64,000 bases of DNA, from the NCBI RefSeq assembly GCF_040730185.1, contig NZ_CP160402.1:5642001-5706000 (forward strand), written 5' to 3'. The number at the start of each line of letters is the position of its first letter. Position 1 is the first letter of the stretch. This document shows, one piece after another, positions 1 to 8,789 of this stretch. Made by a program: the position numbers and the translations under genes. The notes under the pieces are model-generated. The model was not told the DNA's origin, made no database searches, and saw only the letters and a list, made by a program, of their open reading frames with translations. Source of the DNA: Streptomyces sp. Je 1-332. GTDB lineage: Bacteria > Actinomycetota > Actinomycetes > Streptomycetales > Streptomycetaceae.

Positions 1-1
1 C

Positions 2-589
2 ACGGTCGACAAGGCCAAGGAGGACGCCGAGAAGGCCGCCGAAGAGGCTGCCGACAAGGCGAAGGCCGAGGAGTCCGCGGACCCGATGGCACCGGACGAG
101 AACGGCAAGAAGCCGTTCCCGTGCGTGGTCGAGAAGAAGGTCGACGGAAAGGCCGAGCAGACGCCCGCGCCGATCCCGAACCAGCCGTGGCACCTGGAAG
201 CCAGCTCGCTCACCCTCAAAGGTGCGGACTACCAGGGCGTCGTGAACCTGACGATGCCCAACGGAAACTCCAAGCAGGCACTGAAGTACGTCGTCCAGAA
301 CACGGACATCGGCGACCTGCACCAGATCGTCGAGGGCCCGGCCGGCAAGAAGTACCACGTCCAGGCCGAGAAGGGCTCCACGTCCACCATCCGTGGCGGC
401 GAGACGACGATGTACACCGAGTCGATCTCCGGCAAGCTCTTCGGCCTGATCCCGATCACGTTCGACCCGGAGCACCCGCCGCCCCTGAACATCCCGCTGA
501 TCTACTTCACGGACGTGAAGGTGCAGCAGGCGGGCCAGTTCGGCGGCAACCTGCACGTCCCCGGCCTGAGCCAGACGATCACCGACTGA
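2..589 (+). CDS. C-terminal part of an unknown secreted-type protein (5' truncated)
   Basis: The frame is open from the window edge, so the start lies outside. The visible 195 residues begin with a charged Ala/Glu/Lys stretch (KAKEDAEKAAEEAADKAKAE) that looks like an alpha-helical linker or coiled coil. A compact domain rich in beta-type residues follows, with a Pro-rich stretch near residue 160 (FDPEHPPPLNIP) and the ending LSQTITD. I do not recognise a catalytic motif. I recall proteins of this kind sitting beside DUF6230/DUF6114 membrane proteins upstream of pyk in Streptomyces, but that is memory and not evidence from the window. A strong hairpin follows the stop. The first internal ATG (base 86) falls inside the conserved frame and is probably not the real start. 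Confidence 0.75.
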   Translation, partial: TVDKAKEDAEKAAEEAADKAKAEESADPMAPDENGKKPFPCVVEKKVDGKAEQTPAPIPNQPWHLEASSLTLKGADYQGVVNLTMPNGNSKQALKYVVQNTDIGDLHQIVEGPAGKKYHVQAEKGSTSTIRGGETTMYTESISGKLFGLIPITFDPEHPPPLNIPLIYFTDVKVQQAGQFGGNLHVPGLSQTITD

Positions 590-610
590 TCTTCACCGGG
601 AGCCGCAAAG

Positions 611-649
611 CGCTGAGGGCGCCCCCTGCACCAGGGGGCGCCCTCAGCG
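611..649. terminator. Bidirectional hairpin terminator
   Basis: A perfect 17-bp GC-rich inverted repeat (611-627 with 633-649, 5-nt loop) lies between two converging genes, the unknown protein ending at 589 and pyk ending at 666. There is no long T tract, as is usual in Streptomyces. It should stop transcription from both sides. Confidence 0.85.
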
Positions 650-665
650 TCGTACCAGGGGAGTG

Positions 666-2096
666 TCAGTCGCGGCCGACGCCGCCCAGGTGGTGCACCC
701 GGACCATGTTGGTGGTGCCGGGGACACCGGGAGGCGAGCCCGCCGTGATGATCACGGTGTCGCCGTCGTTGAAGCGGTTCAGCCTGACCAGCTCGGCGTC
801 GACGAGGTCGACCATCGCGTCGGTGTTGTCGACGTGCGGCACGACGTACGAGTCCACGCCCCAGCTCAGCGAGAGCTGGTTGCGGGTCGCCTGGTCGGTG
901 GTGAAGGCCAGGATCGGCTGGGCCGCGCGGTAGCGGGACAGACGGCGGGCCGTGTCACCGGACTGCGTGAAGGCGATCAGCGCCTCGGCGTCCAGGAAGT
1001 CCGCGATCTCGCACGCGGCACGGGCCACCGAACCACCCTGCGTACGCGGCTTCTTGCCGGGCACGAGCGGCTGCAGACCCTTGGAGAGCAGCTCCTCCTC
1101 GGCCGCCGCGACGATCTTCGACATCGTCTTGACGGTCTCGATCGGGTAGGCGCCCACGGACGACTCGGCGGACAGCATGACCGCGTCCGCACCGTCCAGG
1201 ATCGCGTTGGCGACATCGGACGCCTCGGCGCGCGTGGGACGCGAGTTGGTGATCATCGACTCCATCATCTGGGTCGCGACGATCACCGGCTTGGCGTTAC
1301 GGCGGCACATCTCCACCAGGCGCTTCTGCACCATCGGGACCTTCTCGAGCGGATACTCGACGGCCAGGTCACCACGGGCGACCATGACGGCGTCGAAGGC
1401 CGCGACGACGCCCTCCATGTTGGCGACGGCCTGCGGCTTCTCCACCTTGGCGATGACGGGGACCCGGCGGCCCTCCTCGTCCATCACCTTGTGCACGTCC
1501 TTGACGTCACCGGCGTCGCGCACGAAGGACAGGGCGACCATGTCGCAGCCCATCTTCAGGGCGAAGCGCAGGTCCTCGACGTCCTTCTCGGAGAGCGCGG
1601 GCACGTTCACGGCCGCGCCGGGCAGGTTGATGCCCTTGTGGTCGGAGATGACGCCGCCCTCGACGACGATCGTCTTCACCTGCGGCCCGCTCACCTCGAC
1701 GACCCGCAGCTCGACGTTGCCGTCGTTGATCAGGACCTGGTCGCCCTTGGAGACGTCACCGGGCAGGCCCTTGTAGGTGGTGCCACAGATGGACTTGTCG
1801 CCGGGGACGTCCTCGGTGGTGATGGTGAACTCGTCACCGCGCACCAGCTCGACGGGTCCCTCGGCGAAGGTCTCCAGACGGATCTTCGGACCCTGCAGGT
1901 CGGCGAGGACGCCGACGGCACGGCCGGTCTTGTCGGCAGCCGCACGGACGCGGTCGTACCGCCCCTGGTGCTCGGCGTGCGTGCCGTGGCTGAAATTGAA
2001 GCGGGCCACGTTCATGCCGGCCTCGATCAGCGAGACGAGCTGCTCTTCGGAGTCGACGGCGGGGCCCAGCGTGCAGACGATTTTGGAACGGCGCAT
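666..2096 (-). CDS. pyk: Pyruvate kinase
   Basis: Converts phosphoenolpyruvate and ADP to pyruvate and ATP in the last step of glycolysis, in the cytoplasm. The 476 residues have the family's usual length and begin directly at the (beta/alpha)8 barrel (MRRSKIVCTLGPA, then MNVARFNFSHG). The active-site segment VIAKVEKPQAVANM carries the Lys and Glu of the phosphoryl-transfer and metal site, followed by VMVARGDLAVE. The B domain lies around residues 70-165 and the C-terminal domain runs from about 340 to 476. It is on the same strand as pta and ackA but has a 109-nt gap and its own palindromic promoter region, so it may be expressed independently of the acetate genes. Streptomyces usually carry two pyk paralogues. 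Which one this is cannot be proved here. Confidence 0.97.
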   Translation of the reverse strand: MRRSKIVCTLGPAVDSEEQLVSLIEAGMNVARFNFSHGTHAEHQGRYDRVRAAADKTGRAVGVLADLQGPKIRLETFAEGPVELVRGDEFTITTEDVPGDKSICGTTYKGLPGDVSKGDQVLINDGNVELRVVEVSGPQVKTIVVEGGVISDHKGINLPGAAVNVPALSEKDVEDLRFALKMGCDMVALSFVRDAGDVKDVHKVMDEEGRRVPVIAKVEKPQAVANMEGVVAAFDAVMVARGDLAVEYPLEKVPMVQKRLVEMCRRNAKPVIVATQMMESMITNSRPTRAEASDVANAILDGADAVMLSAESSVGAYPIETVKTMSKIVAAAEEELLSKGLQPLVPGKKPRTQGGSVARAACEIADFLDAEALIAFTQSGDTARRLSRYRAAQPILAFTTDQATRNQLSLSWGVDSYVVPHVDNTDAMVDLVDAELVRLNRFNDGDTVIITAGSPPGVPGTTNMVRVHHLGGVGRD

Positions 2097-2205
2097 AGGG
2101 GCGATCCTATCGGTTTGTTTCGCTACGGAATATTCCGTCTGGTGGAATCTACAAATGGGCGGTACTGCGCTCAGGCGAGGCGTTCTGAATTCCTGAGAAT
2201 TGCGG
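2097..2205 (-). promoter_or_regulatory. pyk upstream region with two inverted repeats
   Basis: This ackA-pyk gap is clearly more AT-rich than its surroundings. It holds a perfect 14-bp palindrome ACGGAATATTCCGT at 2125-2138 and a dyad AATTCCTGAGAATT at 2188-2201. The first lies about 30 bp before the pyk start codon, where a repressor would block initiation. The binding protein is unknown. Confidence 0.45.
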
Positions 2206-3444
2206 TTATGACGGGTTCCCGACCAGTGCGTACGTCTGCTGCGCGATCTCCAGCTCCTCGTCGGTGGGGACGACGGCGACCGCGACCCGCGCGTACTCCG
2301 GTGAGATCAGCCGCGCCTCGTCGGAACGTACAGCGTTGAGTTCTCCGTCGACCGCGAGCCCCAGCTCCTCCAGACCCGCGACGGCAGCCTCCCGCACCGG
2401 CGCCGCGTTCTCACCGACCCCCGCCGTGAACGCGATGGCGTCCACCCGGCCGAGCACCGCGTAATAGGCGCCGATGTACTTCTTCAGACGGTGAATGTAG
2501 ATGTCGAACGCGAGCGAGGCGGCCTCATCACCCTCATCGACCCGGCGCCGGATCTCCCGCATGTCGTTGTCGCCGCAGAGACCGACCAGACCGCTCTTCT
2601 TGTTGAGCAGGGTGTCGACCTCGTCGATCGACATCCCGCCGACGCGGGCCAGGTGGAAGACGACCGCCGGATCCACGTCACCGGAACGGGTACCCATCAC
2701 GAGCCCCTCAAGCGGGGTGAGCCCCATCGAGGTCTCCACGCACCTGCCGCCCCGCACGGCGCTCGCGGAAGCGCCGTTGCCCAGGTGCAGCACGATGACG
2801 TTCACGTCCGCCGGAGCCTTGCCGAGCAGCTTGGCGGTCTCGCGGGACACGTACGCGTGCGACGTCCCGTGGAAGCCGTAGCGCCGCACGCGGTGCTCGT
2901 CTGCGGTGGCCACGTCGATCGCGTAGCGGGCGGCCGCCTCCGGCATCGTCGTGTGGAACGCCGTGTCGAACACGGCGACCTGCGGCAGATCCGGGCGCAG
3001 CGCCTGCGCCGTGCGGATGCCGGTGATGTTGGCCGGGTTGTGCAGCGGCGCCACCGGGACGAGGCGCTCGATCTCCGCGAGCACGTCGTCCGTGATGACC
3101 GTCGGCGCGGTGAACTTCAGGCCGCCGTGCACCACGCGGTGACCGATCGCGGCCAGCTCGGGGGAGTCGAGGCCGAGCCCGTCGGCGGCCAGCTCGGCTG
3201 CGACCGCCTTCAGGGCGGCCTCGTGGTCGGCGATCGGCTCCTCGCGCTCACGCTCGCCGCCGCCACCCGTCAGGGGGGTGTGCTTGAGCCGCGAGGTCTC
3301 CTCGCCGATGCGCTCGACCAGGCCGACCGCGAGGCGTGAGCTGTCGCTCATGTCGAGCAGCTGGTACTTCACCGACGAGGAGCCGGAGTTGAGGACGAGG
3401 ACGCGGGTGGCGCTCACGGGAGGAATGCTTTCTGTAGACGTCAT
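2206..3444 (-). CDS. ackA: Acetate kinase
   Basis: Interconverts acetyl phosphate and ADP with acetate and ATP. The 412-residue protein has both family signatures: VLVLNSGSSSVKY at about residues 15-27, and the YGFHGTSHAYVS segment. It also has the HRVVHGG motif and the C-terminal GVGENAAPVRE nucleotide-binding segment. The first 12 residues are a short extension compared with many homologues. The start overlaps the end of pta by 4 bp, so the two are translationally coupled and form the classic acetate overflow/assimilation pair. Confidence 0.97.
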   Translation of the reverse strand: MTSTESIPPVSATRVLVLNSGSSSVKYQLLDMSDSSRLAVGLVERIGEETSRLKHTPLTGGGGEREREEPIADHEAALKAVAAELAADGLGLDSPELAAIGHRVVHGGLKFTAPTVITDDVLAEIERLVPVAPLHNPANITGIRTAQALRPDLPQVAVFDTAFHTTMPEAAARYAIDVATADEHRVRRYGFHGTSHAYVSRETAKLLGKAPADVNVIVLHLGNGASASAVRGGRCVETSMGLTPLEGLVMGTRSGDVDPAVVFHLARVGGMSIDEVDTLLNKKSGLVGLCGDNDMREIRRRVDEGDEAASLAFDIYIHRLKKYIGAYYAVLGRVDAIAFTAGVGENAAPVREAAVAGLEELGLAVDGELNAVRSDEARLISPEYARVAVAVVPTDEELEIAQQTYALVGNPS

Positions 3445-5528
3445 ACGGAGGGGGCGACGGCCGGGCCCTGGGCCTGGATCGCGGTGATCACGACGGTGTT
3501 CACGATGTCCTGCACGAGAGCACCCCGCGACAGGTCGTTGACCGGCTTGCGCAGGCCCTGCAGAACCGGTCCGACCGCGATCGCGCCGGCCGAGCGCTGC
3601 ACGGCCTTGTACGTGTTGTTGCCGGTGTTCAGGTCCGGGAAGATCAGCACGCTGGCCTGGCCCGCGACCTCCGAGTCCGGCAGCTTCGTCGCCGCGACCG
3701 AGGGCTCCACGGCGGCGTCGTACTGGATCGGCCCCTCGATCTTCAGATCACCCCGGCTCTCCCGCACCAGCTCCGTCGCCTCGCGCACCTTGTCGACGTC
3801 GGCGCCCGAACCCGACGTACCCGTCGAGTACGACAGCATCGCGATCCGCGGCTCCACACCGAACTGCTCGGCGGTGGCGGCCGCCTGGACCGCGATGTCG
3901 GCGAGCTGCACGGCGTTGGGATCCGGGTTCACCGCGCAGTCGCCGTAGACGAGGACCTTGTCGGCGAGGCACATGAAGAAGACGGACGACACGATCGAGG
4001 CGTCCGGCTTGGTCTTGATGATCTCGAACGCGGGCCGGATCGTGGCGGCCGTGGAGTGAACGGAACCCGACACCATGCCGTCGGCGAACCCTTCCTGCAC
4101 CATCAGGGTGCCGAAGTAGTTCACGTCCGCGACGACGTCGTAGGCGAGCTCGACGGTGACGCCCTTGTGGGCGCGCAGTTCGGCGTACTTGGCGGCGAAC
4201 GCGTCCCGCAGTTCGGAGGTGTGCGGATCGATGAGCTGCGATCCCGCGAGGTCGACGCCGAGGTCCGCGGCCTTCTTGCGGATCTGCTCGGCCGGGCCGA
4301 GCAGCGTCAGGTCGCAGACGCCGCGGCGAAGGAGCACGTCGGCGGCGCGCAGGACGCGCTCCTCGGTGCCCTCGGGCAGCACGACGCGGCGCTTGTCGGA
4401 GCGTGCCTGCTCCAGGAGCTTGTGCTCGAACATCATCGGCGTGACGCGGTCGCTGCTCGGGGCCTGTACGCGGCTGAGCAGCCCCGCCGTGTCGACGTAC
4501 CGCTCGAAGAGCCCGAGGGCCGTCTCCGCCTTGCGCGGCGTTGCGGCGTTCAACTTCCCTTCCAGAGCGAAGAGTTCACCCGCGGTGGGGAAGGACCCGC
4601 CGGAGACCGCGATGACCGGGGTGCCGGGCGCGAGGCGGTCGGCGAGCTTCAGGATCGCCTCGCCCGGCTGCTCGTTGAGGGTGAGCAGGACGCCCGCGAT
4701 GGGCGGCGTACCGGCGCTGTGCGCGGCGAGCGAGCCGACGACGAGGTCGGCGCGGTCGCCGGGGGTGACCACGAGGCAGCCCGGGGTCAGGGCGTTCAGG
4801 AAGTTCGGCAGCATCGCGCCGCCGAAGACGAAGTCGAGCGCGTCTCGCGCGAGACCCGCGTCGTCACCGAGTACGACCCGCCCGCCGAGCGCGTGGGTGA
4901 TCTGGGCGACCGTGGGCGCCGCGAGGGCGGGTTCGTCCGGCAGGACGTAGCTGGGGACGGGCAGGCCGGCCGCGAGGCCTTCGTGGATCTCGTCGCGGTC
5001 GGCGGGCGCCACCCGGTTGGTGACCATCGCCAGGACGTCGCAGCCCAGGCTCTCGTACGCGCGGTAGGCGTTGCGCGTCTCGGCGTGGACGGAGTCCGCG
5101 GTCTGGTTCTTGCCGCCGACGACGGCTATCACCGACGCCCCGAACTCGTTGGCGAGGCGGGCGTTGAGGGAGAGCTCGTCCGGGAGCTGGGTGTCGGCGA
5201 AGTCCGTGCCGAGCACGAGGACGATCTCGTAGTCCCGCGCCACCCGGTGAAAGCGGTCGACGAGCTGGGAGACCAGCTCGTCGGTGCCCTGCTCGGCCTG
5301 GATGGCGGACGCTTCGTGGTAGTCCATGCCGTATCCGGACGCGGCGTCCTGCGCGAGCCGGTACCGGGCCCGCAGAAGATCGAAGAGACGGTCGGGCCCG
5401 TCGTGGACCAGCGGACGGAAGACCCCCACCCGGTCGACCTGGCGGGTCAGGAGTTCCATGACTCCCAGCTCGATGACCTGGCGGCCGTCGCCCCGGTCGA
5501 TCCCGGTCACGTACACGCTGCGCGTCAC
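3441..5528 (-). CDS. pta: Phosphate acetyltransferase (long form)
   Basis: Converts acetyl-CoA and phosphate to acetyl phosphate and CoA, supplying AckA. The 695 residues correspond to the long two-part form. An N-terminal P-loop-like/DRTGG regulatory part spans roughly residues 1-370 and the catalytic PTA domain roughly 375-690, starting around MMFEHKLLEQARSDKRRVVLPEGTEERVLRAA. The N-terminal part begins MTRSVYVTGIDRGDGRQVIELG, where the first loop is shortened compared with a canonical P-loop. It is the first gene of the minus-strand pta-ackA unit, with 357 bp of divergent intergenic DNA up to pfkA. Confidence 0.96.
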   Translation of the reverse strand: MTRSVYVTGIDRGDGRQVIELGVMELLTRQVDRVGVFRPLVHDGPDRLFDLLRARYRLAQDAASGYGMDYHEASAIQAEQGTDELVSQLVDRFHRVARDYEIVLVLGTDFADTQLPDELSLNARLANEFGASVIAVVGGKNQTADSVHAETRNAYRAYESLGCDVLAMVTNRVAPADRDEIHEGLAAGLPVPSYVLPDEPALAAPTVAQITHALGGRVVLGDDAGLARDALDFVFGGAMLPNFLNALTPGCLVVTPGDRADLVVGSLAAHSAGTPPIAGVLLTLNEQPGEAILKLADRLAPGTPVIAVSGGSFPTAGELFALEGKLNAATPRKAETALGLFERYVDTAGLLSRVQAPSSDRVTPMMFEHKLLEQARSDKRRVVLPEGTEERVLRAADVLLRRGVCDLTLLGPAEQIRKKAADLGVDLAGSQLIDPHTSELRDAFAAKYAELRAHKGVTVELAYDVVADVNYFGTLMVQEGFADGMVSGSVHSTAATIRPAFEIIKTKPDASIVSSVFFMCLADKVLVYGDCAVNPDPNAVQLADIAVQAAATAEQFGVEPRIAMLSYSTGTSGSGADVDKVREATELVRESRGDLKIEGPIQYDAAVEPSVAATKLPDSEVAGQASVLIFPDLNTGNNTYKAVQRSAGAIAVGPVLQGLRKPVNDLSRGALVQDIVNTVVITAIQAQGPAVAPSV

Positions 5529-5593
5529 GCGTGTTCTCCCCTTCTTCGCTGCGGTGTCCTGTGTTCCTGTGTCCTGGGTACCCGGCGGGACCG

Positions 5594-5650
5594 GGCCAGT
5601 TCCAGCAGGGCCAGTTCCATCAGGCCAGTGCCATCAGGCCAGTGCCATCA
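5594..5650. repeat. Four tandem 14-15 bp repeats upstream of pta
   Basis: Four units of the form GGCCAGTKCCAKCA start at 5594, 5609, 5623 and 5637; the last two are identical. They lie in the pta/pfkA intergenic region (5529-5885), about 65-120 bp upstream of the pta start and therefore in its likely promoter or leader. No coding frame is evident across them. Confidence 0.8.
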
Positions 5651-5688
5651 GGGCCGGACAAATGACCCGATATGGTTGCCGTGCCCTC

Positions 5689-5717
5689 TTGACAATACCT
5701 CTGTGGCTGGTTAGGTC
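5689..5717 (+). promoter_or_regulatory. Candidate sigma-70-type promoter for pfkA
   Basis: TTGACA at 5689-5694 is followed after 17 bp by TAGGTC at 5712-5717, close to the Streptomyces housekeeping consensus. It points towards pfkA and would give a leader of roughly 160 nt. This is a pattern match only. Confidence 0.5.
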
Positions 5718-5885
5718 GCCCGCCGGACGAAAGGCCTCGTGGAGCGGGCCCAAGGGCCTCCTCCCCAGGATCGGCCGGAGCAGCCGCGGGCGGCTACGCC
5801 TGATGCGTGAGCGGCGACGGGTTCGCGGCCATGGAACAATCAGACCGGCTCACACGCATCAACAGCGAGCAGGAGACACAGCACG

Positions 5886-6911
5886 ATGCGCATCGGAATT
5901 CTCACCGCAGGCGGCGACTGCCCCGGCCTCAACGCAGTGATCCGGTCGGTCGTGCACCGAGCCGTCACGCACTACGGCGACGAGGTCATCGGCTTCGAGG
6001 ACGGTTACGCGGGCCTGCTCGACGGCCGCTACCGCCAGCTCGACCTGAACGCGGTCAGCGGCATCCTCGCCCGTGGTGGAACGATTCTCGGCTCCTCACG
6101 CCTGGAGCGGGACCGCTTCCGCGCGGCCTGCGAGGACGCGCGCGCGCTCGCCAAGGAGATCGGCTTCGACGTCCTGATCCCGATCGGCGGCGAGGGCACG
6201 CTCACGGCCGCGAAGATGCTGTCGGACGCGGGCCTGCCGGTGGTGGGGGTCCCGAAGACGATCGACAACGACATCTCCTCCACGGACCGCACCTTCGGCT
6301 TCGACACGGCGGTGGGAGTCGCGACGGAGGCGATGGACCGTCTCAAGACGACGGCCGAGTCCCACCAGCGTGTGATGGTCGTCGAGGTCATGGGCCGGCA
6401 CGCGGGCTGGATCGCCCTGGAGTCCGGCATGGCGGGCGGTGCCCACGGCATCTGCCTGCCCGAGCGTGCCTTCGACCCCGCCGACCTGGTGAAGATGGTG
6501 GAGGAGCGGTTCTCGCGCGGCAAGAAGTTCGCGGTGATCTGCGTCGCGGAGGGCGCGCACCCGGCCGACGGCACCATGAACTACGGCAAGGGCGCGATCG
6601 ACCAGTTCGGCCACGAGCGCTTCCAGGGCATCGGAACGGCGCTCGCGTACGAACTGGAGACCCGCCTCGGCAAGGAGGCCAAGCCGGTCATCCTCGGCCA
6701 CGTGCAGCGCGGCGGCACCCCGACGGCGTACGACCGCGTCCTCGCCACCCGCTTCGGCTGGCACGCGGTGGAGGCGGCGCACCGCGAGGACTTCGGCCGC
6801 ATGACGGCGCTGCGGGGCACGGACATCACGATGGTGCCGCTCGCGGAGGCGGTCACCGAGCTGAAGACGGTGCCGAAGGACCGGATGGACGAGGCGGAGT
6901 CGGTGTTCTAG
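5886..6911 (+). CDS. pfkA: 6-phosphofructokinase
   Basis: Phosphorylates fructose 6-phosphate to fructose 1,6-bisphosphate, the committed glycolytic step. The 341 residues contain the nucleotide loop GGDCPGLNAVIR at the N-terminus, GGEGT near residue 104, the catalytic PKTIDNDI segment and GFDTAVGVATEAMDR. At the two positions that separate ATP- from pyrophosphate-dependent enzymes it has Gly in GGEGT (ATP-like) but Lys in PKTIDND (PPi-like). This mixed pattern is typical of actinobacterial ATP-dependent enzymes. A GGAG-like ribosome site lies about 12 nt before the ATG. The gene is divergent from pta-ackA, with glycolytic pyk also nearby. Confidence 0.95.
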   Translation: MRIGILTAGGDCPGLNAVIRSVVHRAVTHYGDEVIGFEDGYAGLLDGRYRQLDLNAVSGILARGGTILGSSRLERDRFRAACEDARALAKEIGFDVLIPIGGEGTLTAAKMLSDAGLPVVGVPKTIDNDISSTDRTFGFDTAVGVATEAMDRLKTTAESHQRVMVVEVMGRHAGWIALESGMAGGAHGICLPERAFDPADLVKMVEERFSRGKKFAVICVAEGAHPADGTMNYGKGAIDQFGHERFQGIGTALAYELETRLGKEAKPVILGHVQRGGTPTAYDRVLATRFGWHAVEAAHREDFGRMTALRGTDITMVPLAEAVTELKTVPKDRMDEAESVF

Positions 6912-6944
6912 GAGGCCCCTCGGGAGTGGCCGGTGGCGGCCGGC

Positions 6945-7784
6945 TCAGCCCCCGCCGCTCCCCGTCCCCCGCACCTGGGCCCAGAAGTGCTCCAGGATCT
7001 TGTCGAGGAAGTCCTGCCCGGCGCTCCCCGAGGCATCGGCCCCGGCGCCGCCGCCCCAGCTGAGGGTACGCACCATGCGCGACTGGTAGTCGGCGTGCAG
7101 CTGCTGAAGCACATCTTCCACGTGCCGTTTCCGCACGGGCAGCATCTTGCCCACGGGCCGCACGTACCCCTGCCAGCGGGTGGTCACGGCGCGGCGCAGC
7201 AGGTCGGCGAGGTCCTCGCCGCGCCCGGTGACGTTGATGAAGTCGGGCAGGGGCAGCCGCAGCACTTCCGCCAGGGCTGCGGACTGCCGCTCGTTGCCGC
7301 GCCAGGTGTTGGTCTCCTCCATGTGCAGATAGACCTGGAGCTCGACCCCCGCCCCCCGCGCCACGTCCTCGGGCGCGAGCCCACGGGCGATCCGGTGCTC
7401 GCGCAGGGTGGTCGCGGCGCCCATGAGTTCACCGGGGGAACACCACAGGGTCCCCGCGAGGGCGGTGAGCTCGGCGGAGGTGGGCGCGGCGAGTCCACGC
7501 TCCCAGGCGGCGATGGTCTCCGGGGTGACGTAGCTGAGCCCGTAGCTGGCCCGCATGCCATAGGCGACATGCCCATGCGCCATCCCGAGCGCCTCACGAA
7601 GGCGCCGGGCGGCGGGGAAGTTGAACGGGGGCGTGGGCTGGGAGGACTGAGAGGACTGGGAGGGCTGGTGCGGCGGTTGGCTCGGTTGCACGGGCACACG
7701 GTATGGGCGCGGGGGCCCGACGACTACGGTGCGTTCATACGAGGTTGCGGGTGGTGCGAAGCTACGGGGGGTATTACGGGGCAT
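6945..7784 (-). CDS. Helix-turn-helix (XRE-like) regulator
   Basis: A 279-residue protein that probably binds DNA. Residues about 56-115 (FNFPAARRLREALGM...YVTPETIAAWERGLAAPTSAELTALAGTLWCSPGELMGA) and a second stretch from about 116 to 165 (TTLREHRIARGLAPEDVARGAGVELQVYLHME) each look like XRE helix-turn-helix units, so there may be two in tandem. The first 50 residues are Pro/Gln/Ser-rich low complexity and the true start could be downstream. The C-terminus is Gly/Ser-rich. It converges with pfkA, which ends 33 bp away. Its targets are not indicated. Confidence 0.75.
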   Translation of the reverse strand: MPRNTPRSFAPPATSYERTVVVGPPRPYRVPVQPSQPPHQPSQSSQSSQPTPPFNFPAARRLREALGMAHGHVAYGMRASYGLSYVTPETIAAWERGLAAPTSAELTALAGTLWCSPGELMGAATTLREHRIARGLAPEDVARGAGVELQVYLHMEETNTWRGNERQSAALAEVLRLPLPDFINVTGRGEDLADLLRRAVTTRWQGYVRPVGKMLPVRKRHVEDVLQQLHADYQSRMVRTLSWGGGAGADASGSAGQDFLDKILEHFWAQVRGTGSGGG

Positions 7785-7886
7785 TGTGTGCGCCTGGCGC
7801 TGCGTCCAGCGCGGGCGCGTACTCCCGGAAGAGTGGCTCCGGCCACCGCTATCCCCGCGAAGAGCGCCGTCAGGGCTGTTGCCTTC

Positions 7887-8543
7887 CTACGGTTGGCATC
7901 TAGCTGCCCCCCTTGTGGAGATGATCTGCGATGTCTGCCATGTGCCGGCATCGTTCTTGATCAGCTGTGTGTTGTAGGAGACGTAGCTGTTCTTGGTCAC
8001 CGGAGTCTTGTTGGTCTTGTCGTTCTTCTTGCTCTTGGTGTAGCCCTTGCTTTCGTCCGCGCAGAAAGAGAGCGTGGCGGTCTTCTTGTCCTTGAGCGTC
8101 ACTTGATGGTCGTAGTAGCGCACTGTTCCCGTGAGGGAGAGATCAGCGGCCTTGAACTCCTCGATCCAGGACGCCGATGCTTCCAACGCTTTTCCGGTGT
8201 TGTAATAGCCGACCGCCTCGGCCGTCGGATCCGTCCCCGTGATCGCGGCGTTCACGGCTCGCATGCGCTCGGCGTCGTCCGCCAGCACTGCCTTCTTCAC
8301 GGCGTCCCCGGTCCGGGGCTCCTCGAAGGTCATGGTCAGATCGTCCGGGAGCTTGATCTTGGGGCGGCCGGATTCCTCCGACGGGCTCGCGCTCGGTGAC
8401 GTCGACTTCTTGCCGTCCTCCTGCTCTGCCCCAGCCATCTTGTCGTTGTCCTTGGCTTCGTCGTCGCCGCTGCCGCAGGACGTCAGCAGCAGGGCCGCGG
8501 CGGCGGTGAGGGCGACCGTCGCGAGACGGAGAGGGCGGTTCAC
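7887..8543 (-). CDS. Putative lipoprotein of unknown function
   Basis: I start this at the GTG whose codon ends at 8543 because AGGAG lies 8 nt upstream and the protein then begins with a textbook lipoprotein signal: a basic N-terminus, a hydrophobic run and the lipobox LLTSC with the lipidated Cys at residue 23. The 218-residue precursor continues with a charged, Ser-rich linker (about residues 24-70) and a folded region that includes YYNTGKALEASASWIEEFKAADLSLTG split by turns, and a predicted extracytoplasmic NTF2-like character. It is on the same strand as the membrane Ser/Thr kinase upstream. No enzymatic motif is recognised. Confidence 0.8.
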   Translation of the reverse strand: MNRPLRLATVALTAAAALLLTSCGSGDDEAKDNDKMAGAEQEDGKKSTSPSASPSEESGRPKIKLPDDLTMTFEEPRTGDAVKKAVLADDAERMRAVNAAITGTDPTAEAVGYYNTGKALEASASWIEEFKAADLSLTGTVRYYDHQVTLKDKKTATLSFCADESKGYTKSKKNDKTNKTPVTKNSYVSYNTQLIKNDAGTWQTSQIISTRGAARCQP

Positions 8544-8789
8544 TGACGGCTCCTGGTGAGGGTGGGAGTTGGCGCGAGCTAGGCACGCTAGTGGGAGCTG
8601 ATCTATGGCACCAGAGAGATATCTGCTGAGCAATGGGGCGTGAGGGGTTCATCCCGGTGGATACGGGCGGGGCGTCAAGTCCAGGGATCGCAGGGGCCGT
8701 CGCCGTCATCTTCACTGGCACATTGCCGCCCTGCCGCCCGGGGTTCCTTACGAGGAGCAGCAGTTCCATGTGTTGATGACGGAGGGCCA

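Noticed and set aside
663..2339. Long plus-strand open frame opposite pyk, and similar frames opposite ackA, pta, glgB, treS, glgE and the M4 proteases
   Set aside because: At this GC content stop codons are rare in the antisense frames. The products are His/Asp/Val/Arg-biased with no motifs, and the opposite strand encodes well-known enzymes.
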